Positions 62,322 to 64,000 of a DNA stretch of 64,000 bases are shown piece after piece. Every line of letters begins with the position of its first letter. Positions within the stretch are counted from its first letter, which is position 1. The stretch lies in NCBI GenBank assembly GCA_963730365.1, contig CAVSRM010000003.1, positions 372,001-436,000 of the forward strand. The letters are read 5' to 3'. The DNA is from Fodinibacter sp963730365 (GTDB taxonomy: Bacteria; Actinomycetota; Actinomycetes; Actinomycetales; Dermatophilaceae). Made by a program: the position numbers and the translations under genes. The notes under the pieces are model-generated. The model worked only from the letters and a program-made list of their open reading frames with translations. It was not told the origin of the DNA and did not search any database.

Positions 62322-62424
62322 TGTCTCAGAGGTGCCTGGTCCGTGTGGTCCCTTGCGCCTGAGAGGTTCCGGGGAGGTTGCCCCTTCGGCGCCCCGTCAG
62401 GCTGCGACGAGGACTCTCCCACAT
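62322..62424 (-). ncRNA. Glycine riboswitch
   Basis: On the minus strand the leader contains the glycine-aptamer core pieces in order: GGGAGAGTCC, GCGCCGAAGGGGCAA, CCTCTCAGGCGCAAGGGACC, and a closing CTCTGAGA that pairs with the opening GGGAGAG. Only one aptamer is seen. Glycine binding would switch on gcvP, the matching substrate-inducible logic for glycine cleavage. The aptamer starts about a dozen bases after the inferred transcription start. Confidence 0.9.
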
Positions 62425-62442
62425 GGTGTGAGCGGCGGTGCC

Positions 62443-62448
62443 AATCTA
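62443..62448 (-). promoter_or_regulatory. -10 for the gcvP leader
   Basis: TAGATT on the minus strand, some 20 bases before the aptamer and downstream of the merR stop, giving gcvP its own transcript. Confidence 0.5.
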
Positions 62449-62487
62449 GCACCGGATCCGCCCCGGGCGAGGTCCGAGAGAGCGGGG

Positions 62488-63126
62488 TCAGGCGAGGCGC
62501 GCGGCGCGCCGTGCGCTCAGCTCGTCACCCGCACGGGGCACGGGCAACTCGTGCTCGGCGCGTTCGCTCGGGAGGGCAGCGAGCTCTCCCTCGACCTCTC
62601 GCCACACCTTTCCGACGGCGATGCCGAAGACGCCCTGACCTCCGTGGAGGAGGTCGATGACCTCTGCGTCGGAGGTGCACTCGTACACGGAGGCCCCATC
62701 GCTCATCAGGGTGATCTCGGCGAGGTCGTCGACTCCCCGGGCGCGGAGCACGTGGATCGCCCCGCGGATCTGCTGCAGCGAGACCCCCGTGTCGAGGAGC
62801 CGCTTGACGACCTTGAGGACGAGGATGTCGCGGAAGCCGTACAGGCGCTGGGTGCCGGAGCCGCCGGCCGGACGCACGGACGGCTCGACGAGACCGGTGC
62901 GGGCCCAGTAGTCGAGCTGGCGGTAGGTGATTCCGGCAGCCTTGCACGCCGTGGGGCCGCGGTAGCCGACCTCCTCGTCGAGCTCGGGAAGATCGTCGGC
63001 GAACAACACGCCCTGCGCGGGGACCGGGGACCCGCTGGGAGCCCCTCCTGCCCGTGCCTCTCCGCTGGAGACCACGCCAACCTCCTCGACTCGCTGGTCC
63101 ACCGACTGTACGCCCGTGAATGACAT
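62488..63126 (-). CDS. MerR-family transcriptional regulator
   Basis: 212 residues. A disordered N-terminus (about 60 residues) precedes a MerR winged helix with GYRGPTACKAAGITYRQLDYWARTGLVEPSVRPAGGSGTQRLY, given here as one family region at residues ~60-105 (key residues YRQLDYWARTGL), then a coiled-coil dimerisation helix and a C-terminal domain. It resembles mycobacterial Rv1830, including its place between the DUF151 gene and gcvP. ATG 63126 is chosen for its GAGGTGA ribosome site and a promoter with -35 and -10 just upstream; a longer frame to 63201 crosses that promoter. A possible role in gcvP control is untested. Confidence 0.9.
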   Translation of the reverse strand: MSFTGVQSVDQRVEEVGVVSSGEARAGGAPSGSPVPAQGVLFADDLPELDEEVGYRGPTACKAAGITYRQLDYWARTGLVEPSVRPAGGSGTQRLYGFRDILVLKVVKRLLDTGVSLQQIRGAIHVLRARGVDDLAEITLMSDGASVYECTSDAEVIDLLHGGQGVFGIAVGKVWREVEGELAALPSERAEHELPVPRAGDELSARRAARLA

Positions 63127-63172
63127 CTGTGTCACCTCACCGGCAATGACTGGGGCCGATGTGACGAGTGTG

Positions 63173-63201
63173 ACGCTAGGGGCACATGTGACCCACGTCA
63201 A
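63173..63201 (-). promoter_or_regulatory. Promoter of the merR gene with TGTGAC repeats
   Basis: Minus strand: TTGACG (63201-63196), 17-base spacer, TAGCGT (63178-63173). The spacer holds GGGTCACATGTGCCCC, an almost perfect dyad. TGTGAC occurs on the plus strand at 63160, 63169 and 63187, spacings of 9 and 18 bases. Confidence 0.6.
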
Positions 63202-63249
63202 CGACCGCGGCCTCTGGGCGTCGGCGTGTCGCCCACGACCGAACCAACC

Positions 63250-63261
63250 CTTGACATCAAG
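63250..63261. promoter_or_regulatory. CTTGA-CA-TCAAG dyad
   Basis: Perfect five-base arms in the gap between the DUF151 stop and the merR promoter. MerR relatives such as HspR bind CTTGA..TCAAG half-sites, so it is a candidate operator. Confidence 0.4.
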
Positions 63262-63288
63262 TGAAGGGTGAAGGTCAGGACGGAGAAC

Positions 63289-63780
63289 TCACGACTCCGT
63301 CTCGGTGTCGAAGTCGTCGGCCGACACGTGGTCGAGGAACTCCTTGAACTTCTCCACCTCGTCGTCCTCGGTCTCGGCCATCTCGACGCCGGCCTCGGCG
63401 AGCAGCTCCTCATCGGCGACGATGTCGGCGCCCGCCCTCAGCGCCAGGGCGATCGCGTCCGAGGAGCGCGACTCGACCACGGTGCCGCCGACCTCCGCTC
63501 CCCCGTCGATGTCGAGCTCGGCATGGAAGACGCCGTCCTTGAGCTCGGTGATCCGCACCCGGGTGAGCGCGTGGCCCAGGGCGTCGATCGTGTTCTTGAG
63601 CAGGTCGTGGGTCAGCGGCCGCGGTGGCACGACGCCCTGCTGTGCGTAGGCGATCGCCGTCGCCTCCGCCGCGCCGATCCAGATCGGCAGGTAGCGGTCA
63701 CCGTCGCGCTCTCGCAGGAGCACGATCGGCTGGTTCGTCGGCATCTCGACCCGCACGCCGAGGACGTCCAAGAACTTCAC
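63289..63780 (-). CDS. DUF151 (bifunctional nuclease-like) protein
   Basis: 163 residues matching the DUF151 family (Rv1829-like). Segments: KFLDVLGVRVEMPTNQPIVLLRE, YLPIWIGAAEATAIAYAQQG, RPLTHDLLKNTIDALG, FHAELDIDG and VESRSSDAIALALRAGADIVADEELL. An acidic tail ends the protein. Nuclease activity was reported for plant relatives; in bacteria the role is unknown. GTG 63780 has TACGGT six bases upstream. The mycobacterial order ftsR-DUF151-merR is preserved. Confidence 0.93.
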   Translation of the reverse strand: MKFLDVLGVRVEMPTNQPIVLLRERDGDRYLPIWIGAAEATAIAYAQQGVVPPRPLTHDLLKNTIDALGHALTRVRITELKDGVFHAELDIDGGAEVGGTVVESRSSDAIALALRAGADIVADEELLAEAGVEMAETEDDEVEKFKEFLDHVSADDFDTETES

Positions 63781-63786
63781 CCTGCC

Positions 63787-63792
63787 ACCGTA
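63787..63792 (-). promoter_or_regulatory. Leaderless-type -10 for DUF151 gene
   Basis: TACGGT on the minus strand, six bases before the GTG at 63780. Confidence 0.5.
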
Positions 63793-63812
63793 CCCCCCGG
63801 CCTCTCCCCCGG

Positions 63813-64000
63813 TCAGCGACCGGGGGAGGCGAGCCCTCCTCGGACGAGTGCCGCGTGCAGGGTGAGGCAGAGGTGAGCGACCACCGCGGCGTGATCGTCG
63901 GCGTCCGCTCCCCGTCTGGGCCCCAACGCCTGCTCCACGAGCCCCACCTCCCGGTCGGCGGCTGTGCGGAAGGATCGGAGGTGACGCGCCTGGACCCCGT
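63813..64000 (-). CDS. ftsR: MerR-family regulator FtsR (C-terminal part, cut by window edge)
   Basis: Read on the minus strand, the 62 complete codons visible end at TGA 63815-63813 and give RHLRSFRTAADREVGLVEQ, then a short basic linker, VAHLCLTLHAALVRGGL and a final SPGR. This is the C-terminal effector helix region of FtsR/Rv1828-like MerR proteins, which activate cell division genes. Two other frames read as arginine- or serine-rich shadow. Position before the DUF151 gene matches mycobacteria and corynebacteria. The DNA-binding domain lies outside the window. Confidence 0.75.
   Translation of the reverse strand, partial: GVQARHLRSFRTAADREVGLVEQALGPRRGADADDHAAVVAHLCLTLHAALVRGGLASPGR

Noticed and set aside
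62261..62452. N-terminal extension of GcvP
   Set aside because: The sequence folds as a glycine riboswitch, and homologous GcvP proteins begin at the downstream GTG.

Overview
This 64 kb window is a very GC-rich stretch of an actinobacterial chromosome. The evidence is the Pup-proteasome set (mpa, dop, pup, prcB, prcA, pafA, pafB, pafC), rbpA, an F420-type luciferase-like oxidoreductase, lnt followed by a polyprenol-phosphate mannose synthase, and the mycobacterial order ftsR-DUF151-merR-gcvP. The gene complement and short spacers resemble Micrococcales, perhaps Intrasporangiaceae; that placement is an inference, not something read directly. I see no rRNA, tRNA, insertion sequence, prophage or CRISPR array. 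The density is housekeeping-like, and no gene-free stretch exceeds 300 bases; the longest, near 47664-47951 and 45777-46029, hold only possible regulatory sequence.

Layout. (1) 1-18.5 kb: Pup-proteasome region. The unfoldase Mpa leads in; then an LLM oxidoreductase, DUF3054, a PRPP synthetase and a two-gene signalling module (receiver fused to a cysteine-free thioredoxin-reductase-like flavoprotein, plus a cyclic-nucleotide-binding histidine kinase). An esterase lies divergent to dop-pup-prcB-prcA-pafA, followed by two FKBP isomerases, DUF3866 and the DNA-damage regulators pafB-pafC. (2) 18-25.8 kb: tatA-tatC, an AspT/YidE-like carrier, a lipid kinase, a HelY/Ski2-like helicase with an RGG-like insertion, and a 5'-3' exonuclease. 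(3) 26-39.4 kb: Lrp regulator, DinB-like protein, a 17-bp tandem repeat, YbaK, then a split lysine-catabolism set (kamA and kdd divergent; kamD-kamE-kal 7 kb on) with pta-ackA between them. (4) 39.4-54 kb: lnt-ppm-fxsA, rbpA with a SigR-like promoter, an MFS carrier, an exported M15 peptidase, a short SSB-like protein, DUF3105-DUF305, an ArsR-SRPBCC fusion with its operator, an RNA methyltransferase, DUF1028, Sua5/YciO, OsmC, DUF1697 and a glutamate-cysteine ligase-like enzyme. (5) 55-64 kb: sbcD-sbcC, then, on the minus strand, ftsR (partial), DUF151, merR and gcvP behind a glycine riboswitch.

How genes fit together. Pup is activated by Dop, ligated by PafA, recognised by Mpa and degraded by PrcAB; the prcB-prcA-pafA starts overlap the preceding stops by four bases, implying tight translational coupling. 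KamA, KamDE, Kdd and Kal cover four of the five early steps of the lysine-to-crotonyl-CoA route; the cleavage enzyme Kce is not in the window. Pta-AckA could turn acetyl-CoA into ATP.

A striking general property is promoter architecture: about twenty genes have a TANNNT (or CANNNT) -10-like hexamer placed 6 or 7 bases before an ATG or GTG, the arrangement expected of leaderless mRNAs. I used this to choose many starts.
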